Positions 17,766-25,401 of a stretch of DNA of 64,000 bases are shown here, one piece after another. The translations under genes and the position numbers were made by a program. Positions within the stretch are counted from its first letter, which is position 1. Every line of letters begins with the position of its first letter. Location: NCBI RefSeq assembly GCF_014279895.1, contig NZ_CP047954.1, positions 1,488,001 to 1,552,000 on the forward strand, read 5' to 3'. Under the pieces are notes generated by a model. The model had not been told where the DNA came from and made no database searches. It was given only the letters and a program-made list of their open reading frames with translations. The DNA comes from Synechococcus sp. M16.1. GTDB taxonomy: Bacteria; Cyanobacteriota; Cyanobacteriia; PCC-6307; Cyanobiaceae.

Positions 17766-19073
17766 GTGTTTGCCGGCCCCGGGGCAGGCAAAACCCTCGG
17801 GGCCTTGCTGGGATTCCGCGCCATGCGCGATCAAGGCCGGCTGGACCATTTCCTGGTCTTCTGCCACCGAACCTCAATCCTCAATCAATGGAAATCCGCC
17901 GCGGCGCGTCTTGGCTTGCGGCTGGAGGAGTGGCCCTGCCCGCCGGAGCAAAGCCAGGACGCCGATGGCTTGTTGGTGACCTATCAGGGGGCCGGTCGCC
18001 AGCGCGAGGCTTTGGGGGCACGACTCGTGCAATGGGGCCTGAGCTCCTGCATGGCGATCGCCGATGAGGCCCATCATCTCGGCGTTGATCCCGACGAACC
18101 GGATGCCACCGCCTGGGGGCAGACCTTTCTGGAGCTGACCGGCAGCGTGCGGCTGCGCCTGGGGCTCACGGGCACCCCCTTTCGTGCCGACAACCTGGCG
18201 TTCTGCGCCGCCCGGCGCATGCGTGTGCGGCTCGATGACGGCGGGTGGGTTGAGCAGATCCGACCGGATCTCTGCGTTGAACCCAGGGACTTGATCGCCG
18301 CAGGGGATGTGCGCCCCCTGGAGTTCCGTTTTCAGGACGGCTGGGTGGAACACAGCCGCGAAGGACAACCCGACCGCGACGTTTCCCCCCTCTCGGCGGA
18401 ACAACGGGAAAGCTGGCGCGCGCGAAACCTGCGTCGCGCCATCCGCCTGGCCGACAGCAGCAGCATTGGCCAGCAGGTGCTGCTGCGCGCCCAGCAGAAG
18501 CTGAACCTGTTGCGTGAGCGACAGCCGCAGGCTGCTGGTCTTGTGATCGCCCGCGACATCAGCCACGCCGAAGCCATCAGCCGGGTGTTGATTGACGACG
18601 GCAACCGAGTGGAGTTGATCCATTCCCAGAGTCCCCAAGCTACGGAGCGCTTGAACGCCTTCCAAAGCGGTGACGCCGATTGGCTGGTGAGCATCGACAT
18701 GTGCGCGGAAGGCTTTGATGCGCCACGTCTGCGGGTGGTGGCCTACCTGACCACCGTGGTGACCCGAAGCCGTTTCGTGCAGGGCATCACCCGGGCCGTG
18801 CGGATGACGCCCGAACTGGCCGCCCGCGAAGCCATTCCCAGAGAAGCCTCCTACGTCTTTGCTCCAGCAGACCCACTGCTGATGGACTACGCCCGCTCAT
18901 GGTCGGTGGCCGAGCCCTATGTGCTGCGGCCTCAGGAGCAGGAGGCCGAAGACGAGCAGCCGGGGGTTGGAACATGGCGCGGACCGAGCCTTCCCCTGGA
19001 AGCGGTGGAGGACGGAGCCGGTGCCGTGATCCGGCTGAAAACGCCCGAATTGCCCGCTTTTTTGCAGCGCTGA
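17766..19073 (+). CDS. superfamily 2 DEAD/DEAH-type helicase (true 5' end uncertain)
   Basis: The protein is an SF2 helicase of the SSL2/type III restriction-like group. It has Walker A GPGAGKT, Walker B DEAHHLG, motif III LGLTGTPFRAD, and motif VI QGITRAVR in the second RecA domain. The coordinates use the first canonical in-frame start, GTG at 17766, but that codon lies only three residues before Walker A and cannot be the true beginning. The open frame continues upstream to 17520 and encodes the expected helicase N-terminus WQQQLIQLLRRRLELE, preceded by a pentapeptide repeat, but contains no ATG, GTG or TTG. Initiation at a rare codon (ATC at 17574 behind a full Shine-Dalgarno), a frameshift, or a damaged gene are all possible. 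Confidence 0.8.
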   Translation: MFAGPGAGKTLGALLGFRAMRDQGRLDHFLVFCHRTSILNQWKSAAARLGLRLEEWPCPPEQSQDADGLLVTYQGAGRQREALGARLVQWGLSSCMAIADEAHHLGVDPDEPDATAWGQTFLELTGSVRLRLGLTGTPFRADNLAFCAARRMRVRLDDGGWVEQIRPDLCVEPRDLIAAGDVRPLEFRFQDGWVEHSREGQPDRDVSPLSAEQRESWRARNLRRAIRLADSSSIGQQVLLRAQQKLNLLRERQPQAAGLVIARDISHAEAISRVLIDDGNRVELIHSQSPQATERLNAFQSGDADWLVSIDMCAEGFDAPRLRVVAYLTTVVTRSRFVQGITRAVRMTPELAAREAIPREASYVFAPADPLLMDYARSWSVAEPYVLRPQEQEAEDEQPGVGTWRGPSLPLEAVEDGAGAVIRLKTPELPAFLQR

Positions 19074-19170
19074 GCACAGCATTGGCCAGAGGAAAATGCG
19101 AACTTGTGCAAATGGGCGCCCTCAAAGGGACCCCTGGTCCGCCAACCTGATCAACAACGAGGAGAGAGCC

Positions 19171-19419
19171 ATGGATGCCGCAATGGAACGCCGGATCGTC
19201 GTTGCAACAGGCTGGGCATCCACGCGCATCGCAGTCCTGGACAAGGAAGAGCGCTATGAAGACAGTTATGCGATAACGCAAGAATTCTGCGAGTGGATCA
19301 CAACCATCGGCGAAAACATGGAGATGCTCGAGGCCAATGTTTTGGCGGCTCCGCGCAACCCGAGCAAACGGCGCCCGATTCACGACCCAAGCTCCAACGA
19401 CTCACAAGTTGAAATCTGA
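19171..19419 (+). CDS. small protein of unknown function
   Basis: This 82-residue protein starts at the ATG at 19171, behind a clear GAGGAGAG ribosome binding site at 19159-19166. It has an N-terminal half with a possible beta-alpha pattern (RRIVVATGWASTRIAVLDKEE) and a polar C-terminal tail. No motif is recognisable. It lies about 100 bases after the helicase on the same strand. After its stop there is a weak inverted repeat (GAAGTTT 19418-19424, AAACTTC 19440-19446) and an AT-rich stretch before the next gene. Confidence 0.6.
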   Translation: MDAAMERRIVVATGWASTRIAVLDKEERYEDSYAITQEFCEWITTIGENMEMLEANVLAAPRNPSKRRPIHDPSSNDSQVEI

Positions 19420-19526
19420 AGTTTTTCTTAAATTCCTCGAAACTTCATTCATTCATTTCCAAGCCTTTGCTCACGTCGGCTTCCAACAGGGCTTTAGATT
19501 TAACTCATAGTCAATTCGCTTAAGCG

Positions 19527-20909
19527 GTGGGTCAAGATGGTACGGATCACGTCGAAAACCTGGTCATTGTTGGGTCGGGGCCAGCCGGGTACACAGCCGC
19601 CATCTACGCAGCACGAGCCAACCTGCAACCGCTGCTGATCACTGGGTTCCAGCGCGGTGGCATCCCCGGTGGCCAGCTGATGACCACCACCCATGTGGAG
19701 AATTTTCCGGGCTTCCCTGATGGTGTGCTCGGGCCCGACCTGATGGACCTTATGAAGTCCCAAGCCGTGCGTTGGGGCACCCAACTGCTGGAAGCAGATG
19801 CCGACAGCATTGATCTCAGCTCCAAGCCTTATTGCATTGAGGTGGAAGGCCAGACCATCCGCACCCACGCCCTGGTGATCGCCACCGGCGCCAGTGCCAA
19901 CCGCCTCCAACTTCCCTCAGAGCAAACCTTCTGGAGCAAAGGCATCAGCGCCTGTGCGATCTGTGACGGCGCCACACCGCAGTTCCGCAATGAGGAACTC
20001 GCCGTGGTGGGCGGCGGCGACTCCGCCTGCGAGGAGGCGGTGTACCTCACCAAGTACGGAAGCCATGTGCATCTGGTGGTGCGCTCCGACAAGCTCCGCG
20101 CCAGTGCCGCGATGGCTGATCGGGTGTTGGCCAACGACGCGATCACGGTGCACTGGAACAGCGAAATCGAGGACGTGAGCGGGGACGACTGGATGCAGTC
20201 GATGACCCTGCGCAATCGCATCGAGGCCAGTTCATCCACCATCGCCGTTAAGGGGCTCTTCTATGCCATCGGCCACACCCCCAACACCGATCTGCTTCAG
20301 GGGCAAATCGATCTGGACGACAAGGGTTACCTGACAACGCAACCCGGACGACCGGAAACATCCATGGAAGGCGTTTTCGCGGCCGGCGATGTGGCCGATG
20401 CCGAATGGCGACAGGGCATCACCGCAGCTGGCAGCGGCTGCAAGGCGGCCTTGGCAGCGGAGCGCTGGCTGAGTCACCACAACCTGGCCACCCGGGTGCA
20501 GCGTGAGCAGGTGGAGCCGGCGGTGGCCGAACGCCCGGTCAATGTGGATGTCACCACGGAAGCCACCTACGACCCCCAAGGGCTTTGGCAGAAAGGGAGC
20601 TTTGCCCTGCGCAAGCTGTATCACGACAGCGCCAAGCCGCTGCTGGTGATTTACACCTCACCGAGTTGTGGACCTTGCCACGTGCTGAAACCCCAGTTGC
20701 AACGAGTGATTGAAGAACTGGATGGATCCGCCCAAGCCGTTGTGATCGACATCGAAGCCGATCAGGAGATCGCTGAACAGGCAGGAGTGAACGGCACACC
20801 CACAGTGCAGCTATTCCACAACAAGGCCATGGTGAAGCAGTGGCGCGGCGTGAAGCAGCGCAGTGAATTCAAAGCTGCGATTGAAGCTTGCCTTCAGGCT
20901 GCTACCTGA
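19527..20909 (+). CDS. NADPH-thioredoxin reductase fused to thioredoxin (NTRC type)
   Basis: The 460-residue protein joins a flavoprotein thioredoxin reductase (about residues 10-325) to a thioredoxin domain (about 350-460). It shows the FAD motif [10 protein letters not shown], the redox pair CAIC near residue 145, the NADPH motif [10 protein letters not shown], the second FAD motif FAAGDVAD, and the thioredoxin active site CGPC near residue 387. This is the NTRC arrangement of plants and cyanobacteria, which passes NADPH electrons to 2-Cys peroxiredoxin and other targets, especially in the dark. The start is GTG at 19527. The upstream AT-rich gap probably holds its promoter. Confidence 0.93.
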   Translation: MGQDGTDHVENLVIVGSGPAGYTAAIYAARANLQPLLITGFQRGGIPGGQLMTTTHVENFPGFPDGVLGPDLMDLMKSQAVRWGTQLLEADADSIDLSSKPYCIEVEGQTIRTHALVIATGASANRLQLPSEQTFWSKGISACAICDGATPQFRNEELAVVGGGDSACEEAVYLTKYGSHVHLVVRSDKLRASAAMADRVLANDAITVHWNSEIEDVSGDDWMQSMTLRNRIEASSSTIAVKGLFYAIGHTPNTDLLQGQIDLDDKGYLTTQPGRPETSMEGVFAAGDVADAEWRQGITAAGSGCKAALAAERWLSHHNLATRVQREQVEPAVAERPVNVDVTTEATYDPQGLWQKGSFALRKLYHDSAKPLLVIYTSPSCGPCHVLKPQLQRVIEELDGSAQAVVIDIEADQEIAEQAGVNGTPTVQLFHNKAMVKQWRGVKQRSEFKAAIEACLQAAT

Positions 20910-20924
20910 GGGCGACAGCCCTCA
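20907..20924. terminator. perfect hairpin containing both stop codons of convergent genes
   Basis: TGAGGGC (20907-20913), loop GACA, and GCCCTCA (20918-20924) form a perfect 7-bp stem. The first three bases are the TGA of the NTRC gene, and the last three read TGA on the minus strand, the stop of infA. The hairpin is therefore shared by two convergent genes whose stops lie 12 bases apart. It has no T tract; a terminator or mRNA 3'-end function is inferred. Confidence 0.6.
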
Positions 20925-21191
20925 GCGGCGGCGCGGTCCGCCGGGGCGGTTGCCGCCGGGACGACCGCCGGGAGCACCGGCATTGCGCTCGCGGTAGGTG
21001 ATGCGGCCGCGGGTGAGGTCGTAGGGGCTGATCTCCACCAGCACCTTGTCACCAGCGAGCAATTTGATCCGGAACTTGGTGAGCTTTCCAGCGGCTCTGC
21101 AGAGGCATTGGTGGCCAGCAGGCTGCTCGAGGGTGACCAGATAGAACCCGTTGCCCTGTTCCTTCTCGATCACGCCCGAGGTTTCGATCAT
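20922..21191 (-). CDS. infA: translation initiation factor IF-1
   Basis: IF-1 binds the A site of the 30S subunit during initiation. The 89-residue protein starts at the ATG at 21191 (MIETSGVIEKEQGNGFYLV) and ends its S1-type OB fold with ISPYDLTRGRITYRER, the best-conserved IF-1 segment. The middle, CLCRAAGKLTKFRIKLLAGDKV, differs from the usual cHISGKmRknyIRILpGD pattern. About 20 extra residues rich in Gly, Arg and Pro extend the C-terminus beyond the usual 72 or so. It is divergent from the small membrane ORF at 21300. Confidence 0.9.
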   Translation of the reverse strand: MIETSGVIEKEQGNGFYLVTLEQPAGHQCLCRAAGKLTKFRIKLLAGDKVLVEISPYDLTRGRITYRERNAGAPGGRPGGNRPGGPRRR

Positions 21192-21299
21192 GCGCTGGTG
21201 GCCAGTTCTGTCTTGCTGCGGCCAGTTTAGAAGGCCACTTGCACCCCGCAGAGACAACACAGCCCTTAGGCTCCAACGCCGACACACATCCCCCCTGCC

Positions 21300-21392
21300 G
21301 TGATTCTCCCCCCGTTGAGCCTGGATCTCGGCCTGCTGTTGATCTCCATTGGCGTGGTCAACCTGTGGAGGATGCGCGAAAACGCAAGCTGA
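21300..21392 (+). CDS. 30-residue single-helix membrane protein (candidate)
   Basis: A GTG at 21300 opens a 30-codon frame with strong G/C preference at third positions. The product is a short polar start, one hydrophobic stretch of about 16 residues (LDLGLLLISIGVVNLW) and a charged end, RMRENAS, as in small single-span subunits of thylakoid complexes. Its stop is one base before the TTG start of the pseudouridine synthase, so translation may be coupled. A stop in frame at 21267 limits the N-terminus. I cannot assign it to a known small subunit. Confidence 0.45.
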   Translation: MILPPLSLDLGLLLISIGVVNLWRMRENAS

Positions 21393-21393
21393 C

Positions 21394-22056
21394 TTGACGA
21401 CGCTGCTGCTGAACAAGCCCTACGGGGTTTTGAGTCAATTCACGCCGGAGGAAGGAAGCCTCTGGCGTTGCCTGAGCGACTTTGTTGATGTGCCCCAGGT
21501 GTATGCCGCGGGCCGACTCGATGCCGACAGCGAGGGGCTGCTGATCCTCACCAGCAACGGACGTTTGCAACAGCGCCTCACCGACCCTCGCTTTGGCCAT
21601 TGGCGCAGCTACTGGGCGCAGGTGGAAGGGACGCCCAACGCCGCTCAACTGCAACAGCTCTGCGATGGGGTTGTGGTTCAGGGGCGCCGGACCTTGCCGG
21701 CGAAGGCGCGCTGGCTTCAGGGCCAAGACCAACCGCAGTTGCCCGAACGAACACCTCCGATTCGTTTTCGCGCTGCGATTCCCACCAGTTGGTTGCAGCT
21801 GTCCCTCACCGAGGGGCGCAACCGGCAGGTGCGCCGGATGACGGCGGCTGTTGGCCTGCCGACGTTGCGTCTGGTGCGCTGCTGCATCGATCTGATGGAC
21901 AACGGTCCCCCTCTGGACCTCACGGGCCTTCAACCCGGCAGTTGGCGAGTGGTGACTGCAGCTGAACAGGAACGGCTCAACCGGCTGATCAGCAGCAGCT
22001 CAAGGGCTGGTGCTCAGCGGGGAGGACATCGGCGGGGAGGGCACCGACGAGGGTGA
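21394..22056 (+). CDS. pseudouridine synthase, RsuA/RluE family
   Basis: This 220-residue enzyme isomerises a uridine in rRNA. The N-terminal LLLNKPYGVLSQF and the catalytic-Asp motif GRLDADSEGLLILTSNG (about residues 36-52) are diagnostic, followed by EGRNRQVRRM near 145. The family usually begins immediately before LLLNKPYG, so I use TTG at 21394. There is no S4 domain, which favours RluE over RsuA. The C-terminal tail RRGGHRRG is unusual and overlaps the end of the convergent methyltransferase gene by 68 bases. Confidence 0.9.
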   Translation: MTTLLLNKPYGVLSQFTPEEGSLWRCLSDFVDVPQVYAAGRLDADSEGLLILTSNGRLQQRLTDPRFGHWRSYWAQVEGTPNAAQLQQLCDGVVVQGRRTLPAKARWLQGQDQPQLPERTPPIRFRAAIPTSWLQLSLTEGRNRQVRRMTAAVGLPTLRLVRCCIDLMDNGPPLDLTGLQPGSWRVVTAAEQERLNRLISSSSRAGAQRGGHRRGGHRRG

Positions 22057-22819
22057 CCGCCCGGAATTCAATGCCCTCCACCACACGCCAGGGCTGCTCA
22101 CTGCGATCGGCGTAGCGAACCTGCTCAAAGCCAAGAGCTTCGAAGGCCTCCAGGAAGGCCTGCTCCTGCCATGCGCCGCTGATGCAGCCACTCCAGAGAT
22201 CAGGGTCCTGCTGCAAACGCAGGGGCACCACCTGATCGCAAACAATGTCGCTGATGGCAACGCGACCATTGGGGGCCAGGACCCGGCGAATGTTGGCCAG
22301 GAGCCTGTCGCGTGCTGATGGGTTCACAAGGTTGAGCACACAGTTGCTCAGCACCACATCGATCGAAGCGTCAGCGATCAGGGGTTCACCTGTGGCCGTG
22401 GGGGCATCCAGGGCTTCGATGGCCCCATCAACAAAACGGACGTTGTCGAAGCCCACGGCTGAAGCAACAACCGGGATCGCTTGACGCGACAAGGCCAGCA
22501 TGTCGGCGTTGCGGTCCACACCGGTCACACGGCCGGATGCACCGACAATTTGGCTGCAGATGAAGGCGTTTTTTCCGCTACCGCTGCCCAGGTCCAGCAC
22601 GCGGTCCCCTTGCTTCACCCAGCGGGTGGGGTCACCACAGCCGTAATCCCGTTCAACGACTGCATCAGGAATCACCTTGAGCAGGGCAGGGTCGAAGCCG
22701 ACCGGGGTGCAAAGGCAGGCTTCCTGCTCTTGGGCCGCAGCCCCGTAGCGGGCTTCCACCGCCTGGGTTTGATCCAGCGACTGGGGCACTGGGGACGAAC
22801 AACACGGTTCCGCCATCAA
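21989..22819 (-). CDS. ArsM-type arsenite methyltransferase (SAM-dependent)
   Basis: The 276-residue protein has a class I SAM-binding domain (VLDLGSGSGKN near residues 74-84, GVDRNADML, SNCVLNL). Three cysteines match the catalytic triad of ArsM: Cys61 in YGCGDP, Cys160 in LSNCVL and Cys212 in SGCISG. ArsM methylates arsenite, and marine cyanobacteria meet arsenate as a phosphate analogue. Extra Cys-Cys pairs occur at both termini (residues 6-7 and 275-276). The start codon overlaps the stop of the upstream 71-residue gene, so the two form an operon. Confidence 0.82.
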   Translation of the reverse strand: MMAEPCCSSPVPQSLDQTQAVEARYGAAAQEQEACLCTPVGFDPALLKVIPDAVVERDYGCGDPTRWVKQGDRVLDLGSGSGKNAFICSQIVGASGRVTGVDRNADMLALSRQAIPVVASAVGFDNVRFVDGAIEALDAPTATGEPLIADASIDVVLSNCVLNLVNPSARDRLLANIRRVLAPNGRVAISDIVCDQVVPLRLQQDPDLWSGCISGAWQEQAFLEAFEALGFEQVRYADRSEQPWRVVEGIEFRAVTLVGALPADVLPAEHQPLSCC

Positions 22820-23031
22820 CCGATCGACTCCTGCAGCTCACGCACCACATTCCACTGGCCGTACCAGTAGTTGGCCTCAGCCCGTCGATCGGGGTCCTCC
22901 ACACCATCCACCGCATCGGGGCCCACCGACTTCCACAACTCATGGCCACAGACGCGGTTGAGGCCTTGTTCCGCCTCATCCGACAACAACTGCAGACGCC
23001 GCTGCAGATTTTTGAGCTGAGCGACAGCCAT
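22816..23031 (-). CDS. small conserved protein of unknown function
   Basis: This 71-residue protein has a helical N-terminus (QLKNLQRRLQLLSDEAEQGLNR), a central segment containing the single cysteine, and a Trp/Tyr-rich end (ANYWYGQWNVVREL). I recognise no domain. It starts with ATG at 23031 and its stop overlaps the ArsM-type start by four bases, the usual sign of translational coupling. Whether it has a role in arsenic handling is not known. Confidence 0.65.
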   Translation of the reverse strand: MAVAQLKNLQRRLQLLSDEAEQGLNRVCGHELWKSVGPDAVDGVEDPDRRAEANYWYGQWNVVRELQESIG

Positions 23032-23084
23032 CAGAACAGGAGCAATTGAGGCGATAGTACAAAAGAACCAAGAGGGATCAAGGT

Positions 23085-24047
23085 TCAGAAGGGCAGCTTT
23101 TTCTTCGCGTCCTTGTCGAGATCGGCTTCCATCTCGCGAAGGCGCTTCAGGATCGTGTCGTAGTACTCACCGATGTAGCCCTCCATGTCCGTGGTCTCCG
23201 AGGCCTCAAGACCGAAGGCGGCGTAGCTGTTCTGCATGGGGGCATCCAGGGTCTGACCGCTGCCGGTGACCTCAGCAAAAGCCAAGCGCTCCGCCACGTT
23301 GACGGCGGGTTCGAAGAAGGACGCCACCCCCTGCATCAGGTTCATCAGGACGGGCTGCACACGAAACACGCGGGCTGTCTTGCCACTGCAGCGTTCACAG
23401 AGCTGCACCAGTTCGCCGGTGTTCCAGGCCTTGGGGCCAACAACGGGGTAGGTGCCACGCACGGTTTCCTCCCGCTCGAGCGCCGCAACGGCGAAGCGGG
23501 CCATGTCCTGAGTGTTCATGTAGGCGATGGCCGTGGGGCTGCCACTGACCCACACCGTCTGGCTCTCCAGAACAGGAATGGCGAACTGACTGATCACCCC
23601 CTGCATGAAGGCGGCACCCTGCAGGATCGTGTAGTCGAAATCCGACGACTCCAGCAGTTTCTCGGTGCAGGCCTTGATGTCCATCAAGGGAACCTGCCGG
23701 TGCTGATGCGCACCCAGCAGTGAGAGAAAGACAAAGCGCTTCACCTCTGCCCGCTCACAGGCACGAAGCAGATTGAGCTTTCCGTCCCAATCCGTTTCGT
23801 AGATGCTGCGGGGGTCGTTGGGGCGACTGGTGGATGCATCGATCACGGCATCCATGCCCTCAAGGGCGTAATCGAGGCTGTCGGGCTCCAACAGGTCACC
23901 CCGGGTCAGCTCACAACCCCATTCCTGCAGAAAGGCAGCCTTGCGAGGGGTCCGCACCATGCAGCGCACCTGGTGGCCGGCATCAAGGGCACGACGGGCG
24001 ACCTGTCGTCCCAGGGTGCCGGTGCCACCCACCACAAGCACTTGCAT
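23085..24047 (-). CDS. ycf39: photosystem II assembly factor Ycf39 (NmrA/SDR-like)
   Basis: The 320-residue protein is an atypical short-chain dehydrogenase with the NAD(P)-binding motif GGTGTLGRQVAR at residues 7-18. It lacks the usual catalytic YxxxK; the aligned region reads LMDIKACTEKLL. Ycf39 (HCF244 in plants) works with small Hlip proteins to deliver chlorophyll to newly made D1 in photosystem II assembly. I start at the ATG at 24047, directly before the Rossmann strand; a GTG at 24062 would add five residues. petM is just upstream on the same strand. Confidence 0.9.
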   Translation of the reverse strand: MQVLVVGGTGTLGRQVARRALDAGHQVRCMVRTPRKAAFLQEWGCELTRGDLLEPDSLDYALEGMDAVIDASTSRPNDPRSIYETDWDGKLNLLRACERAEVKRFVFLSLLGAHQHRQVPLMDIKACTEKLLESSDFDYTILQGAAFMQGVISQFAIPVLESQTVWVSGSPTAIAYMNTQDMARFAVAALEREETVRGTYPVVGPKAWNTGELVQLCERCSGKTARVFRVQPVLMNLMQGVASFFEPAVNVAERLAFAEVTGSGQTLDAPMQNSYAAFGLEASETTDMEGYIGEYYDTILKRLREMEADLDKDAKKKLPF

Positions 24048-24103
24048 CGGCGCCTTCCTCACGAAGGGTGGAGCTTAATGGCCCCAGTACCAAAGCGACT
24101 GCT

Positions 24104-24205
24104 TCAGTCGTCGCCCTGCAGTTTCAGGAGCAGAGCACCACCAGCAAGGCCGACGGGAATCAAGACCCAGAAGATCGCAGCAGTTCCAAAAATCTCAGCA
24201 GCCAT
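24104..24205 (-). CDS. petM: cytochrome b6f complex subunit PetM
   Basis: A 33-codon frame on the minus strand encodes a single hydrophobic helix flanked by a short polar start ([10 protein letters not shown]) and an acidic end (LKLQGDD). The sequence, including [20 protein letters not shown], matches PetM, subunit VII of the cytochrome b6f complex, whose usual length is 32-35 residues. It sits 56 bases upstream of ycf39 on the same strand, so two photosynthesis genes may share a transcript. The gene is short enough to be overlooked by automated gene finding. Confidence 0.9.
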   Translation of the reverse strand: MAAEIFGTAAIFWVLIPVGLAGGALLLKLQGDD

Positions 24206-24233
24206 GGTCTGGGCAAAGCGATCACCCGCCTAT

Positions 24234-25364
24234 TTAAATCCCTTCCCCCCGCAGGCTGGCGCAGATCTGTAACAGCTGCGGTAATTCCGCATCAGTTCGC
24301 ACCTGGCCCGGCATGACGCCACTGGCACTGGCGCGATAACCCGCCGCCTGGAGCGCCTGCACCAATGGCCCCAGAGCTGGTGGTCCACCGATGTCCAGCC
24401 GTCGAGCCAGCTCATCAGTGGGCCAAACCGTGGGGCGATCACCGGGATCCGCCTGCAGGCGCTGCATCAATCGAAGGGTGACAGGGATGATCTGCTGACG
24501 CCCCAGCTGTTGAGCCTCGGCAATCAGCTGCTGCAACAACTGCGGCTCCTGCAAAGGACCGATCCACAGCGGGCCGCTGATGCTCCAGCGCCCCCGCCCA
24601 GCCACGCAATCACAGGCGGGCCAACCGCTGAGCTTGAGCAGGGGCTGCACCCGCTGGGCTCCGCAGCGTTCGCAACGGGCCACAAGCCCCAGCTTCTGTT
24701 CATCGCCCGCGGGGATCTGACGCCGCAGGCGCAGGGCGAGGCGAAAGGTGCGGCCTTCACTGAAGCTGAACAGCGGCTGCAGTCCGCGACCCAGCATCCA
24801 GGCCTGCCTCGCCACCAGCCCGATCTGCTGCCGCAGGGCCATTTCCCAGCTGGAAGGATGGGCGCGAGCGGCAGCCCCGAGGCTGCGGATAGCGCCCGGC
24901 CGGTCATGGCCGGTGGGGGAGCGACCATCCGTGGAGGCCAGAAACAAAACGCCCTCGAAGCGCAGAGCCTGAAGGGCCGGCTGAATCAGAGGCCCAGGAG
25001 CACCAAAGGCATCAAGGTCGATGAAATCGAACCAGTGGCGCTCAACAATCGAGCGGTGCAGCAGCAGGTCTGCAGCCTCAGCCGTGAGCCGGGTTGAACA
25101 CCCCAGTCCCGCCGCATTGGCCTGGATCAGCGACAGCCGGTCGGGATCCCCATCATTGATCCAAAGCTCCGTTTCAACGGCCGGGTTGGCCAGCGCCTCC
25201 AACCCCCAGCGCAGGGCCCTGATCCCGCAACCGGCCATCAGATCAAGCCATCGCAGGGGGCGCGTGGCGTGGAGGCTCTGGTGACGAGCCAGCAACACCG
25301 AAAGGTCCCGGGCCGGACGCGACTCAGGCCTGAAAAAGCCTGGGCCAAGGCTGAGTTCAGCCAA
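24234..25364 (-). CDS. Trm1-type tRNA (guanine-26) dimethyltransferase
   Basis: The 376-residue protein has the Trm1 layout. The SAM motif DLMAGCGIRALRWG is near residue 41, the catalytic-type segment DFIDLDAFGAPGPLIQPAL near 112, and a zinc-ribbon-like domain (CERCG ... ACDC, about 229-253) follows. Trm1 makes N2,N2-dimethylguanosine at position 26 of tRNA in eukaryotes and archaea; among bacteria it is confined to a few groups, including Aquifex and cyanobacteria. The usual DPFGSP motif reads DLDAFGAP here. Target position is inferred from family. Confidence 0.88.
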   Translation of the reverse strand: MAELSLGPGFFRPESRPARDLSVLLARHQSLHATRPLRWLDLMAGCGIRALRWGLEALANPAVETELWINDGDPDRLSLIQANAAGLGCSTRLTAEAADLLLHRSIVERHWFDFIDLDAFGAPGPLIQPALQALRFEGVLFLASTDGRSPTGHDRPGAIRSLGAAARAHPSSWEMALRQQIGLVARQAWMLGRGLQPLFSFSEGRTFRLALRLRRQIPAGDEQKLGLVARCERCGAQRVQPLLKLSGWPACDCVAGRGRWSISGPLWIGPLQEPQLLQQLIAEAQQLGRQQIIPVTLRLMQRLQADPGDRPTVWPTDELARRLDIGGPPALGPLVQALQAAGYRASASGVMPGQVRTDAELPQLLQICASLRGEGI

Positions 25365-25401
25365 ACCTTCGCGATAGTGATGATCGGTTGAGGTCAGAAG
25401 G

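Noticed and set aside
17577-17867. Minus-strand ORF with repeated Trp-Leu-Asn motifs
   Set aside because: It is the mirror image of the 15-bp tandem repeat and the helicase Walker region. The repeat motif follows from the opposite strand and is not independent evidence.
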